NCBI RefSeq assembly: GCF_020085105.1
Contig: NC_058044.1
Location: 25,417,206-25,481,205 of the forward strand
Length of the DNA: 64,000 bases
From: Siniperca chuatsi
Taxonomy: Eukaryota > Chordata > Actinopteri > Centrarchiformes > Sinipercidae
Reading direction: 5' to 3'
The notes under the pieces were generated by a model that saw only the letters and a program-made list of their open reading frames with translations, did no database searches and was not told where the DNA came from. Below are positions 45,576-56,621 of this stretch, piece by piece; the first letter of the stretch is position 1; each line of letters opens with the position of its first letter. The position numbers and the translations under genes were made by a program.

Positions 45576-47590
45576 ATGGCGACCATCACTGAACTGAAGT
45601 GTGGTAAGCGCTCTCTATCATTCGTGATTTTATCCGCTTATTACATTCTTAAGTCAAGCTAGAGTAGATAAACGACAGGTCATTTTACTGCACACGTTAG
45701 TTATATTGCATGTAATACTGAATAGTTAAGTTAACGTTATCTTAACCACAACAACATTACGCCCTCGTGTGTCCATTCAAAAATCCAACACTTTTGATAG
45801 CTAAGTGGCCCTAATTGTTAGCAAATTGACGCCTTAAAGTGATTCAAGGATATCTTTAATGCTATAATCTTCATTTCAATTCGGCTTATATAAATACAGC
45901 CTAGGTACCACATAATTCTAGGTTTTCATGGATTTGACACTGCTCGTCAACTTTACAGTAACCTAACATTAGCAAGCTAGCTAGGTTACTTTTGACCGAA
46001 GATGGTTATAAGAATAAATGGTAAAGTGCATTTCTTGAAATCAAGACAAGTTTGAATAATCACATGTATTCCGATTTAAAGAGTGGTTCCTACTGCCTCT
46101 GGTACGATATTGAGTCATATTTGAAGAGGTCTATATCTTTGTCAGTAAGTTTGGGAACATTAAATTCGAAAATTAATGAGTGGAGTACGGCAAATATAAG
46201 AAATGGCTAGTTAGTTGAATATACTAAGATACCACGACGTAACGTAAGCTCACAGTCATTTGGCCGGAGGGTCAGGTAACAAACCTAACACCTGACTTCT
46301 TTTTAATCCAATAAAACCTGAATATTTTAGCCGTGAGGGAAACGCTGGAGTCCCGTGGTGTGCTGGGCCAGCTGAAGGCTCGTATCCGGGCAGAGGTGTT
46401 CAGCGCCCTGGATGACCAGCGTGAACCTCGTCCGCCGCTGTCCCACGAAAACCTTCTCATCAACGAGCTCATCCGGGAATACCTGGAGTTTAACAAGTAC
46501 AGATACACTGCGTCGGTACTGACAGCAGGTGGGTGAAAAGATACTAGCACAACTAGTGTTTTCTCAAACTGGGGGGGGCGTTGCACAAATGCACCACATT
46601 TTCTGTATATGTGGTGTCACGTAAATGATAACGTGTTTTGGCATTGGTTTGATCACTTTATGGTCAATGAGTAAAAGCAATAGCATTTTTTTTAAAGTAG
46701 AGCAATCTTTTCATGCGAAAGCAGGAGTATTATACTTGACGGAGACTCTCAGTTGGCTTTCAGGTTCCCGCTGCAGTTTTTTGTGTAAGTGTATACTGCT
46801 TCTAAACTCAGCTCTGTTTGTTTTCTCAGAGTCAGGCCAACCTGAAGTTCCCTTGGACAGACAGTTCCTGGCAAATGAGCTGAAAGTCACAGAGGATACA
46901 AGCTCCAAGTCTGTGTAAGCGCAGTACAGTCTGCTATCCAACACAGTGTTCAAATATTTACTGAGCTCTCTGGGGGTATGATCAGTTATGGGATAATAAT
47001 TTCAAACGCTCTGTGAATCATCACCATCGCCATAGTTCCATCTTGAAATACCTGAAGAGTTTCAATAATTTCAGCTTGTCCTCACCACTGCTTTGGAAAA
47101 TCATGACTATTAGTTTGTGTTTTCTTTGAGGGGTCTTAGTTTAGCGTACGTGGCTCAGCAGATGCACCAGGGATTGTGTCACTTTCCTATCACTGTTTCT
47201 TTTCCTATTACTTATCTCTGTGTACTATCAGGGAAAACTGAAAAACACATGATTTAAAATAATTACTGGCGAGCCATTTGGATAGAGCATGTACCAATGT
47301 GACCATAATGACCTGGGTTTGAGTATTTGGTCCAGGACCTTATCAATCAACCCATTTTCTCTCAGTCTCACTCCTTGCTAAAAAAAAAAAAAAAGAAGAA
47401 GAAAGGAATGAAGACAAATGTTAATCACAAGTTAATTTTTTTCCACATTTATCTTTCCAGACCTCTTCTCTATGGCTTGGTGTGCCACTTCGTGAACAGC
47501 AGTAATAATGGTGGAAAGCTGTTTCTGCGGGGTGCCTCTCTGCCAGCTGGTACTAGTTCCAACAACACAGTACCTGGACCTGATGCCTAA
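45576..47590 (+). CDS. cep20: CEP20 (FOPNL/FOR20), centrosomal/ciliogenesis LisH protein
   Basis: Small FOP-family protein of centriolar satellites and basal bodies, needed for cilium formation. Four exons: 45576-45603 (MATITELKC), 46331-46528, 46830-46914, 47461-47590; all GT-AG with phases 1, 1, 2. CDS 441 nt, 146 residues. The N-terminal TOF-like region (LKARIRAEVFSALDD) is followed by a LisH motif at about residues 49-81 (ENLLINELIREYLEFNKYRY), nearly identical to the human protein. The PLLYG block in exon 4 is kept. After that the tail is short and unlike human: human FOPNL is about 174 residues and continues with a basic tail. TAA is at 47588-47590. The gene lies about 0.6 kb after the ABCC6 polyA signal, same strand. 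Confidence 0.93.
46331..46528 (+). CDS. cep20: CEP20 exon 2 (TOF/LisH core)
   Basis: Acceptor AATATTTTAG|CCGTGAGG and donor GACAGCAG|GTGGGT. It encodes residues 10-75 and holds the region most similar to vertebrate FOPNL, including the LisH helix used for dimerisation. The GC content is visibly higher than the surrounding introns. Confidence 0.95.
46830..46914 (+). CDS. cep20: CEP20 exon 3
   Basis: Acceptor TTTTCTCAG|AGTCAGG and donor TCTGT|GTAAGC. Encodes ESGQPEVPLDRQFLANELKV then TEDTSSKS, matching the human ESGQPVVPLDRQFL block. The exon ends in phase 2 and its last codon is completed by the A of exon 4. Confidence 0.92.
47461..47590 (+). CDS. cep20: CEP20 exon 4 (shortened tail, stop)
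   Basis: Acceptor ATCTTTCCAG|ACCTC; encodes PLLYGLVCHFVNSSNNGGKL and then a 23-residue tail ending GPDA, TAA. PLLYG...HF is conserved; the remainder resembles nothing known to me. A poly-A run at 47381-47394 lies just upstream in the intron. Confidence 0.85.
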
Positions 47591-48006
47591 AGGTTAATGC
47601 ACAATGAGTAGTGGACTAAAAAGATCCTTCTAAACTCCAATAGATGACATGAAATGCAGCATCTTGTTAGATTTTAGTGGCATAATCTTCTTCTCCATAG
47701 TTTTTTCACTGTATTCTCACCTGAGTGTAATCTACAGGCATTACAGCATGGACTATATGAATTCTGCTGAGCTGATAAAAATACACAAAGTCTTTGTATT
47801 GCTTTATACTGTAAGTTGCCAATGATCCCACATGGCCTTATTTTTGGTAGGTTTAGCATCAGTCATGGTGTTACTGCTCTCAGTAATCTATAATGCTTGT
47901 TCTCTCAATAATTCAGGCACAAAGGTCAAATAACATTCCTAGATGTCTTCTCTATTTTAATTTACAAATGTTTGATACTTTTATATTGTCTTTTTAGTTG
48001 TTGAAA

Positions 48007-48012
48007 AATAAA
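48007..48012 (+). terminator. Likely CEP20 polyadenylation signal
   Basis: AATAAA in TTGAAAAATAAATGTTTTAT, 417 bases after the CEP20 stop. Confidence 0.6.
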
Positions 48013-48029
48013 TGTTTTATATTTATACA

Positions 48030-50048
48030 CTACACTGAATCTAAACCATTTGTGGAAGTGCTATTTTATGGGCTACCACATGGTGGCAGCCTCACCAAAG
48101 ATAAGGCTTAAGACTGCCAAAGGATTGAATAGTGATACTTTTTGTATCTATGCTGTATACACTGTGCATAAAAACAGGGTCCTTTAATTGCATTAATATT
48201 GCGGTTAAAATGATCTTACTACTTACATTATGTCAGTTCAACAATATGAAGGTATGGAGTTAACCTTTTAAACTTTTGGAAACTTAAAAGTGTATTGCCT
48301 GTAAGTACAGCACATACTTTTGAGCATTTGCTTTATGCAGTTTTCATCACAGTGCAGTTTAAACAGTGCTGAATAACCTGCGCCTGAAAGATTTCTAAAT
48401 TGACATTCAGTTACCTTCCTGTGATTGTCTTAACATTTTGACACTCATTGTGTTGGTCTGTGCAGCAAAACCCACCCATGTTGCCCCTGCACCCCTTTGA
48501 GTTGGTCTAAAATGTATTTACCAATCCTATTTTGTCTGTAACAGTCAGATACCTCGTGGTTATTAAGATGTTTTTTCTTGGTCTCACATTGCTGTTAATC
48601 CACATGTTTAAGCTGAGTTGAATGGGACATCCTCCAGATTTTATTGCTTGTTCACCTCTTTTGCTCTGTTCTCTGCAGCTTAGGATCCTTATGACCTCCA
48701 TAACAGCTATGATAGCAATATTAAAATTGTATTAACTGTGCAGAAAAGGAAAGAGGGTCCTAAAGTCATAAAAGTTACACCAGCACCTTCAGTCAACTAA
48801 AATATGTATACAATAAGAAAACAACAAGACAAAGAACAACCACCATATGTAGACTCTGTGCTGCACACGCAAACATCGACTGCAACATGCCCATACGCTT
48901 TGCATCTCACTTCCTCTCTCACCATTTAAGGGAACTTAAACATTCTTATCTCACGCAACTGAAAGTGTTCCTGAGTTTCTGGAACTGATGGGGGCCGGCC
49001 ATTTATTTCTCAGCCTGATTACTGATGCTGGAGTTGCACCTCCTCTACCATCTGTAACACAAGCCATGTCTAAATAATTAAATAATAATTTTAGGTAAGG
49101 GAAATTTAATTCTCTTCTGCCAAATCTGCATCTCTCATTCTTGATTGTAGAGCCTTTGATATATGAGATCATTGCTCTCAAATGAGTTCATTGAAAGAAT
49201 GAGGTCGTAATATGTAGCACACAGTGTATTTTGCTGAATTTACCTGTGCCTGTGATGGAGCGAGTAGCTATAAAGATGAAATGTAACCATTTACCATTAG
49301 CACAGTTTGTGCAACAAGACGTAATGTACACTTAACTTTATACTGTGTCCTAATGTATTGCTTCTTAGTCCCATTAGAAACGATAATGTGTTGTTTAGTG
49401 CGTATGCGTGCTGAAAATAGAGTCACAGCGAGCCTCATCTGGGACATTTGGACTCGTTTCCTTGGAGCAAACCTTTTTTGCCCTTAAAGGCTGTGGCCCT
49501 GAGGCGCCCAGTTTATTGGCACCAGATATGAGTGTTCTCTTGAAAATGGCTATATAAGTGGAGGAAGTTTAACAATGGCATGATTGTTCAATTGGCAGTT
49601 GGCCCTATAATAGGTAGCATTTCTCCACTGTATAAATTAGTTGTGTGTAAAAGAGACAGCTGTATAAATACTATTGAATGCAGTGGTCTTTTGACTGCAG
49701 CAGAGTGAACTGATGTTTGCCCCAGTGCTCAAATTAGAATGCAATTGCATTCCACGAGGGTCAAACATATCCATAAACATATTTTCTCTCCAATAGATGG
49801 CCATCTACGGACATGAGGGTGAAGAAAAACATTAAACATACTGTATGTAAGAGATCTCTGCATCACAGTTCAGGTTGTTTTTATTGTAGATTTATTCTGC
49901 CACAGTGTGTTGAAGGACAGTCCACATATATAAGCTGTCAACTGTTGTCATTGTGGCTGGTTTAGTTGTGCGTGGAGAACTGCATAAATGTGAGTCATGC
50001 AACGTCAGTCGTGTGTTGCATACATTTGGTTGCAATCATAGACTGATG
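48030..50048. other. Gene-free stretch between CEP20 and MYH11
   Basis: No exon, RNA gene or intact element is recognised. Open frames are short and lack any support. Confidence 0.55.
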
Positions 50049-50174
50049 AGCAGTTGGCATCTGCCATCAGTGTGTGAATGTGTGTGTGAATGGAGTGAAT
50101 GTGATATGTAGTGTGAAGCGCTTTGAGTAGTCGGAAGACTAGAAAGGCAGCTATACAAGTCCACTCCATTTACC
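50049..50174 (+). mobile_element. 3' fragment of a SINE
   Basis: The tail GTGAAGCGCTTTGAGTAGTC then GGAAGACTAGAAAGGCAGCT and CCATTTACC is nearly identical to the 3' part of the fuller SINE at 58622-58857. The tRNA-like head is missing. Confidence 0.75.
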
Positions 50175-50982
50175 GTGTATCAGATAAGATTTTATTTAGA
50201 TTAATTCTGTCTAATTCTTTTCAAATGGGATTAACTGACTACTGCTGATTTAACCATCCTTCACGCAGACTTTTTATCCATGTTCACTTCCACCGCCTCC
50301 TTCCCTTCTTGTCGCTGACGACTTTTCATAGATTTATTCATTGCTCTGAAGAATCACTTAGAGATTATTCTCCGTCTCAGACGACCAAGGGGAGGACAAA
50401 GTTTAGGACAGACTCTTTTTGTCAGCACGCAGTGCCCCCATATTTCCACTTCAAGTTTTTCAGGTTCCTGTCCTCCCTTCTCCTGGCATGGATCATCATA
50501 CATCGCATTAAAGAATGTAGAAGAAGTGACCTTTTCTCTGACAGCAGTGATAGAGTAATGGTCCTGTAATATACCTGTGGGGATTAGCATCGCGAGCAAA
50601 GCAGTGACACAAAGTTTAGTGCAATGCAAAAATCATCTGACTGTCTGTCTGTATTTAATCAGATCAAGAGCAGGAAACTCAAACTGCAAATTGCATCTGT
50701 CATACAACAACAAGAGAAATATATTATTTATTACAAATATGAAATATTGACATACTGTGTAGTCTCCCACATATTCTCTTGTTGCCCTGGTGTATTGTAG
50801 ATTTATAAGCCGTAAACCATTTGTCTGTCACAGCTAACTACAGGTAAAGAAACAACTTTGTTTGTTTGAACAATGCTGTTGCTGCTGGACCATATTTAGT
50901 CACTGGGGCTCGGGGGGCTTGACTGAGCTAGACTTTGAAAGTAACACAGAAAGCTGCCGAGATTCCATACAGACCCCACTGT

Positions 50983-50992
50983 CCTTATATGG
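50983..50992 (+). promoter_or_regulatory. CArG box (SRF site) far upstream of MYH11
   Basis: CCTTATATGG is a perfect CC(A/T)6GG match. It lies 5.3 kb before the MYH11 start codon. SRF/myocardin control through CArG boxes is established for smooth-muscle genes; use of this one is inferred. A CCTTATATAGG with seven A/T bases at 51336-51346 does not fit the consensus. Confidence 0.4.
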
Positions 50993-51227
50993 CACACACT
51001 GCAACCTCTCTGTTCAGTGTATCTGCTGCTTTGCCTCACTCTCTCCTCCTCCTCCTCCTCCTCCTTGTCTCATTCTCCATCCCTCCCTCTGCCTTGTATC
51101 TTACTCTGTCTCTCCCTGAGTTTTTCAACCCTAGTTTCTCCTTCGTTAACGCCATCCCACCTCCTTGATGTTGGCCAGAGGAAGCCCTGAGATCCTCCAT
51201 GTTGGTCTTTGGTCTGTCATCAGGTTT

Positions 51228-51250
51228 CACACACACACACACACACACAC
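51228..51250. repeat. (AC)n microsatellite
   Basis: A 23-bp AC array in intergenic DNA. A short (CTC)n tract lies at about 51045-51065. Confidence 0.9.
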
Positions 51251-51762
51251 CGGCGCAGTGTTGTGTCTCTCTGGCACAAAACAGGCCCCAGCTATCAACC
51301 AGTAGCTTGATTTATTGGAGCAAATAGATTGGTGTCCTTATATAGGAAGTTCCATTGGAAAGAAGCTGGAAACAGGAGGGATGCAGGAGAGGAGGGATGG
51401 AGGGGGGTATGGCTCTTTGTGATAGTAGAATGTGATGTACGTAACGATAGGAGACACGTGGGATGTAAACACACACACAGAAAGACACATTCATGATGTG
51501 AATTATGAGTTATGTACTGAGGGGGAATCTCTTTGAGTGGTTACAGTAAAGGGGGATTCCTGTGCTGCAGTTTGCCTTATGAGGAGTGGGAGCGGATTGC
51601 ATAATCTGTAAACCCTAAAGGGTGTGGGATTGGAGCATGCAGCCACTAGGTTTTAGTGGTTGTGTCTCCAGCATATAATTGTGATGCCTTTCTAGGTTTT
51701 TTTATGTTGTATACTGTATGATCCTGAGCACAGCAAAAATGACAATAGACGCTAAAACTGAA

Positions 51763-52172
51763 TATACAAGTAAAAGTCCTGCATTCAAAATGTTACTTAA
51801 GTAAAAGTACAAACGTTTTATCATCAAAATGTATTTAAAGTACCAAAAGTCGCCATTAAGCAGCAGAGTGAACCCTGCTGTGTTATATTACCATATGTTT
51901 TATTAACTGATTATTATTACTGATGCATTAACATGTAAGCAGCATTTTAATGTTGTGGTGGCTCATGGTGAAGCTTATTTGAATTACTGCTACACTGCTG
52001 GGTCATTTACACACATCATACTTTATGATCTTATGATACGCTTTGCAAGTCAAATCTTAGTCTGGAAAGTAGTAACTAAACATAAGTAAGCAGAAGTATA
52101 ACGTTGCATAAAATGGAAAATAAAGTGCAAATACCTCAACGTTTTACAGTCCTTAGTTACATTCTACCACTG
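51763..52172 (-). mobile_element. Second copy of the hAT-like repeat, inverted and truncated
   Basis: Reads as the reverse complement of the element at 2745-3238 (ACAAGTAAAAGTCCTGCATT at one side, AGTTACATTCTACCACTG at the other). It retains one terminus at 52172; the other end is cut off near 51763. No target duplication can be read. Confidence 0.75.
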
Positions 52173-52379
52173 TCATACACAGACCTCATCTGACATGCTA
52201 TTGCACAGGTAGACGTACACATAAACACACAGACAAACATCAAGTCAAGTGCCTCTGAGAGCAGTGAGGAGAGAGAATTTGCCTTGTTTTCCATTTAATT
52301 GTATTGACTGTTTCATTTTATCAACATTTTATCAGCAGGACTCCGCTTCATTCAGCACCTCTTCATTCACATCATGCCG

Positions 52380-52547
52380 TTTTTATGACTCTTCAAATCT
52401 GCTGGTGTCCGCAGTGCGCATGTCCTCTGCCTCCTGCCCCGCTAATAGATGCTGTCTGCCTCTGGACGATGCTGGGGGAGGAGGAGGAGGAGGAGGAGGA
52501 CCGGCTCATGCAGCTCCACCCTCGCGCAACAGTGCGCGGTTTAAATG
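52380..52547 (+). other. Possible non-coding first exon of MYH11
   Basis: A locally GC-rich, CpG-containing stretch with a (GGA)n run at about 52478-52500 ends TTTAAATG|GTAAGG, a strong donor at 52548. Known MYH11 genes have a non-coding first exon some kilobases before the ATG exon, so this is one candidate. No TATA box is seen and a start site cannot be set. The placement is a guess from composition and one donor. From 52550 to 55400 nothing else is recognised. Confidence 0.25.
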
Positions 52548-55410
52548 GTAAGGATCTGAATTTGACGGGGGTCATTTGGACTGCTCGTTTTTGGAGTACC
52601 TCGTCAACTCCCCTGAACACAAATTTCTTCACATCATGTAAGTGTGTCGTTTACTGTATAGTGTCATTTTAGCAGTGGTGACGCTGCAGTGCACTTGTCA
52701 TCCCTCTCACACTTTACTAAGTTTAACATAGGTTTGAAGAAGAGGAATTTAAACAATTGAAACATGGAACACGATACTACTTTACACGAACAACTTTAAT
52801 ATTCCTTTACTGGTATAAAACATTATTTAGAAAACGATTTGCTTTAGCTTTTTAGCTTACATTTTTGACATTGCACGGTAAAAAAGTGATGCTGCATTCA
52901 CTGCACCACGCTGCAGTATATAGTGAGGAAGTGTTGGGTCTGAATATCTCAGTAAAGAAACGGGCATGACTCTGACCATGGAGTTTCCTGTTTTCCTAAC
53001 ATGGCTGTATAAAGCTGCTTGTCTGTCAAACTGTTGTGGCTGAAGATGCAGACACTATTGTGGGAAGTGAGTCCTGACAGTTTTCACATGTCACCAATGA
53101 AACCTATCAGTGATGGTTTTGAAGGAGTTTATTTAACCTTTCTTGACAGACAGCTTTCATTTATTGTTCTTGTTAATGACTAATTCAGTGTAAGGGGGGG
53201 CATGCCCCCCTAGGAGATTTTTTTTTTGCACCAAATTTGTAATGTTTCAATTTGTTGTTCCAGTATCAGTAAAATTGATATTTATCACTTCCTCAACATA
53301 ACTTATTTATGTTAGTTATCTTAGTTATGCCACAATTTAACTGTACTTAATCCCTATTGTTCTGTGATAATTACTGAATTACACTGAATTGATAAAACCA
53401 ACCACTTTCTCTTGTTTTCTTACAGTTCATATTTTTCATTCGATTCATCATTATGAAATGATATTTGAGGGGATTGTACTGGCCGGTTTTGATTATTGGG
53501 GGGTTACAACCCTCGTAATTTATGCCTATGGTTCAGTGATATCCACATTAATTTTGCCTACATTTGTCAGTCTATATATGAAATGTTCATTAGCCCAAAG
53601 AAACAGCATTACTCTCATTTAAGTTTTTTACACTGACAAGAACTAGAAAGCACACTTCCACCAGAACATGATAGGTTCAGGCACAGATGCCCAGTTTGCC
53701 AAAATGCCTAGATAAAGAATCTTTGTGCTGTAAGATGAATGCCTTTGACTTATAATTCTTTATGTCAAGGCATCTCTGAAAAAGTTATGTGCTTAGAGTT
53801 TATTTGGTTGCCATATTTGTATATAAAATGGACAGTTCTGCAGAGACCAAGTAGGACCTTCTCTCTAAAGGGACAAACCAAATGTCATCATTAGTCTATT
53901 TTAGTCTCCATGATTGAATTATTTTCATGCTGTAATCATTGTACAGGCATGGAAATCCTAATCAGGGTCAGGGTTTATTAACAAGATGATAACAGGAAGA
54001 ATGATTGCTGTTTCTGAAACAGCCAAGAGAGGAAATGAATAATCATTCACAGGCCCTGCTGGCCAACCTCTTTCACCCACAAATAGAAAGGTCACGTACT
54101 CTCCTGGGTGACATTTCCACTTGTTTATTATTATTATTCTAAATAGAGATTTTAAAATAATCGTTATTTGACACATCATAGTTTTTTTCTTCTCAGCCTT
54201 GGTGTGATATGTTTAAGAATCGTGGCCAACATCTGATGATAGTGAAGGATTTAATCATCTTAACAGAAATGTGATACTGCTTTGAGTTGATGGTTTGCAC
54301 TGAACTAAGCAGGCCAGTAACATTTATATTATCTTTTCAGTAATTTATGGTATGACTGTGAACACATTCATTATAATGGAGTATGCTTAGTTTAGTCTCA
54401 TAGCAAATGATGCATGTGGTGACAAACAGAGCCTTGTGATGGCTGTGAGCCCTCCTTATCCTTTGAATTTCCAGTCAGTCCGTATCAGCCTGTTATCCTG
54501 TCAACCCCACTTCAGACAGCTGTCTTCAAGATACCCTGACTGGGTACGAAGCTGAGTTGAAACAACAGAGAGAGAGAGGAGGCTTTACAATGGTATTAAG
54601 CCACATTGGAGAGGAGAGGAAAGTTAAAGGGGGTGAGGAGGAGGACCTTGATTGGCTGCATACACTTTAGCACGGGGGAAGTGTCAGGAAAAGTTTACTT
54701 TTATCTGCAGAAATAGCAGATCATCAAAGCATCAGCTGGTCCCTTCCTTGTTTCCTCAGAACTATGCTTGGCTCAGTGGACTTATCCGCTGGCTCTGCAG
54801 TTTTTGACAAATAGAAAGTGTCTGTCTCTGTCTCCAGTTAATAAATATTCAATATCTTTCAGTAGTTACTGGGTGGTTTGGTTTGGCTGGTGACTAGGGT
54901 ACATTTATAGGCTTTCTCAGGAGACTCAGTGGCTTTTTTACATATTTCCCACTCAATTAAAGTGTGTGTCAGTTTCAGGGTACAGAGGGATGGAGAGGGG
55001 GTGACTCATTGTCTGTAATCCAGGAACCACTATATTTTCTACCCAGTAGTTCAGAGGCCAATCCAATTTGACACATCATGATATGGTTTAAGTGTATTAG
55101 ACTCACTGGACCAATTTTGTTTGGTGGCAGATTCAGACATATAGTGCAGAGCAAGTTAGGTTCAGGTACAATTCCTGCACCTATTGCTGTTTGCATTTCA
55201 CAGTATCTCCCACTGCAGGTTCTACTCCCAGACATGGCTGAATACCAGACACTTGTTCATAATTTAGCCACTGCCCGTTGCATTTAAAAATGAGTGCCGC
55301 TAGGGGCCCATATGAAGCATGATTGTTAAAGCCCCGGGCCCCCCTCAGGCTTTCTGCCTCGCTGTTATCATTTTGGAGTAAACGACGAGGCCAGCAAGAG
55401 ACATACTATT

Positions 55411-55500
55411 CCCTATATGGGCTTTGTTTGGGAGTTCACTTGCCTTGCTGTTTAGGTCCACAGAAAAGAGTCCTGCTCCAGAGAAGGGGCCCATATATGG
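55411..55500 (+). promoter_or_regulatory. CArG pair, candidate SRF/myocardin element of MYH11
   Basis: CCCTATATGG at 55411-55420 has one non-A/T base in the core; I recall the same decamer as a functional CArG of the smooth-muscle alpha-actin promoter. CCATATATGG at 55491-55500 is a perfect, palindromic CC(A/T)6GG. The centres are 80 bp apart. The pair lies about 0.8-0.9 kb before the MYH11 ATG, either in intron 1 or near a promoter. Paired CArG boxes are characteristic of smooth-muscle contractile genes. Occupancy is inferred. Confidence 0.5.
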
Positions 55501-56279
55501 TCATCACAGCACGAGACTGAAGCCTCCTCGCAGAGAGACAGAGAGAGAGAGATGGAGGGAGAAAGACATGGAAAAATGGATGTTGTCAATTAAGCACTGA
55601 CTTAATGGAATAGTATGAGTAAATGCCAGTGAGCATTAATGGTTTGGTGATATTTCAGATAAAGCTGTTGACAAAATGTACTGGTCTTTGTTATATATTT
55701 GTCACTGAGTTAATTAGTATCAATTTCCCAGCCTCAATCTTTCTATCTAAATAAGGGAGGGGAATTGTTAGTGCGTCTCCCTTGTGGCGTGTGTGAAAGT
55801 GTAGGGTCGAGAGGGGGTGGAAGTCTGTGAGAATGACTGGACTCTGGAACTCCCCAACGGATGAAACATATTAACTCTTTGAGTTACAATCACAGGCAGA
55901 GACTCAACAAACTGTTTTTCTATCTTTTTACCCAAAATGAAAAACAGAATACTAGCAGCAAGGTTTTTATTTACGTAGGATGTGTATTATAAAGTTGTGA
56001 AATGGTTCTCTAAAATAATGTAATTATAATTGATGCATCACTGCAATATCATGTCCTGTAAAATGTTAACTTTCTGTTGAAACCTAATTTCTTGCCCTCT
56101 CATCTTTATTTATTTCCTGCCGTGCTTTGTTCCCTCTTGCCTCTGTTCTTTCTTACTTGAGTTCCTTCCTTCCTTACTTTCCACCTCCCTTCCGTCTTGG
56201 CTTTTTTTAATCGTTCACTCTTTTCCAACATCCAATTTATTTGTTCCGTCCAACAGTTGGCCCTCCACTTTAACCCAAG

Positions 56280-56621
56280 ATGTCCAAGAAGGCCCCAAGC
56301 GAGGACGAGAAGTTCCTCTTTGTTGACAAAGACTTCCTGAACAGCCCCATGGCTCAGGCTGACTGGTCGGCCAAGAAGCTGGTGTGGATCCCATCAGAGA
56401 GGCATGGCTTCGAGGCAGCCAGTGTCAAGGAGGAGCACGGCGACGAGGTGCTGGTGGAGCTGGCTGACAATGGCAAGAAGGTGACCGTCAACAAGGATGA
56501 CATCCAGAAGATGAACCCGCCCAAGTTCAGCAAGGTGGAGGACATGGCCGAGCTCACCTGCCTGAACGAAGCCTCCGTGTTGCACAATATCCGCGAGAGG
56601 TACTTCTCTGGCCTTATTTAT
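56280..56621 (+). CDS. myh11: MYH11 first coding exon
   Basis: It has 114 codons from [17 protein letters not shown] through [20 protein letters not shown] (SH3-like domain), [20 protein letters not shown] and [10 protein letters not shown], ending TTTAT|GTAAGT in phase 0. GC content and codon bias (CTG, AAG, GAG) stand out strongly from the AT-rich flanks. The start differs from mammalian MAQKG... but the next block aligns without a gap. Confidence 0.97.

Noticed and set aside
51336..51346. Further CArG box CCTTATATAGG
   Set aside because: Has seven A/T bases between CC and GG, so it does not fit the ten-base SRF consensus.
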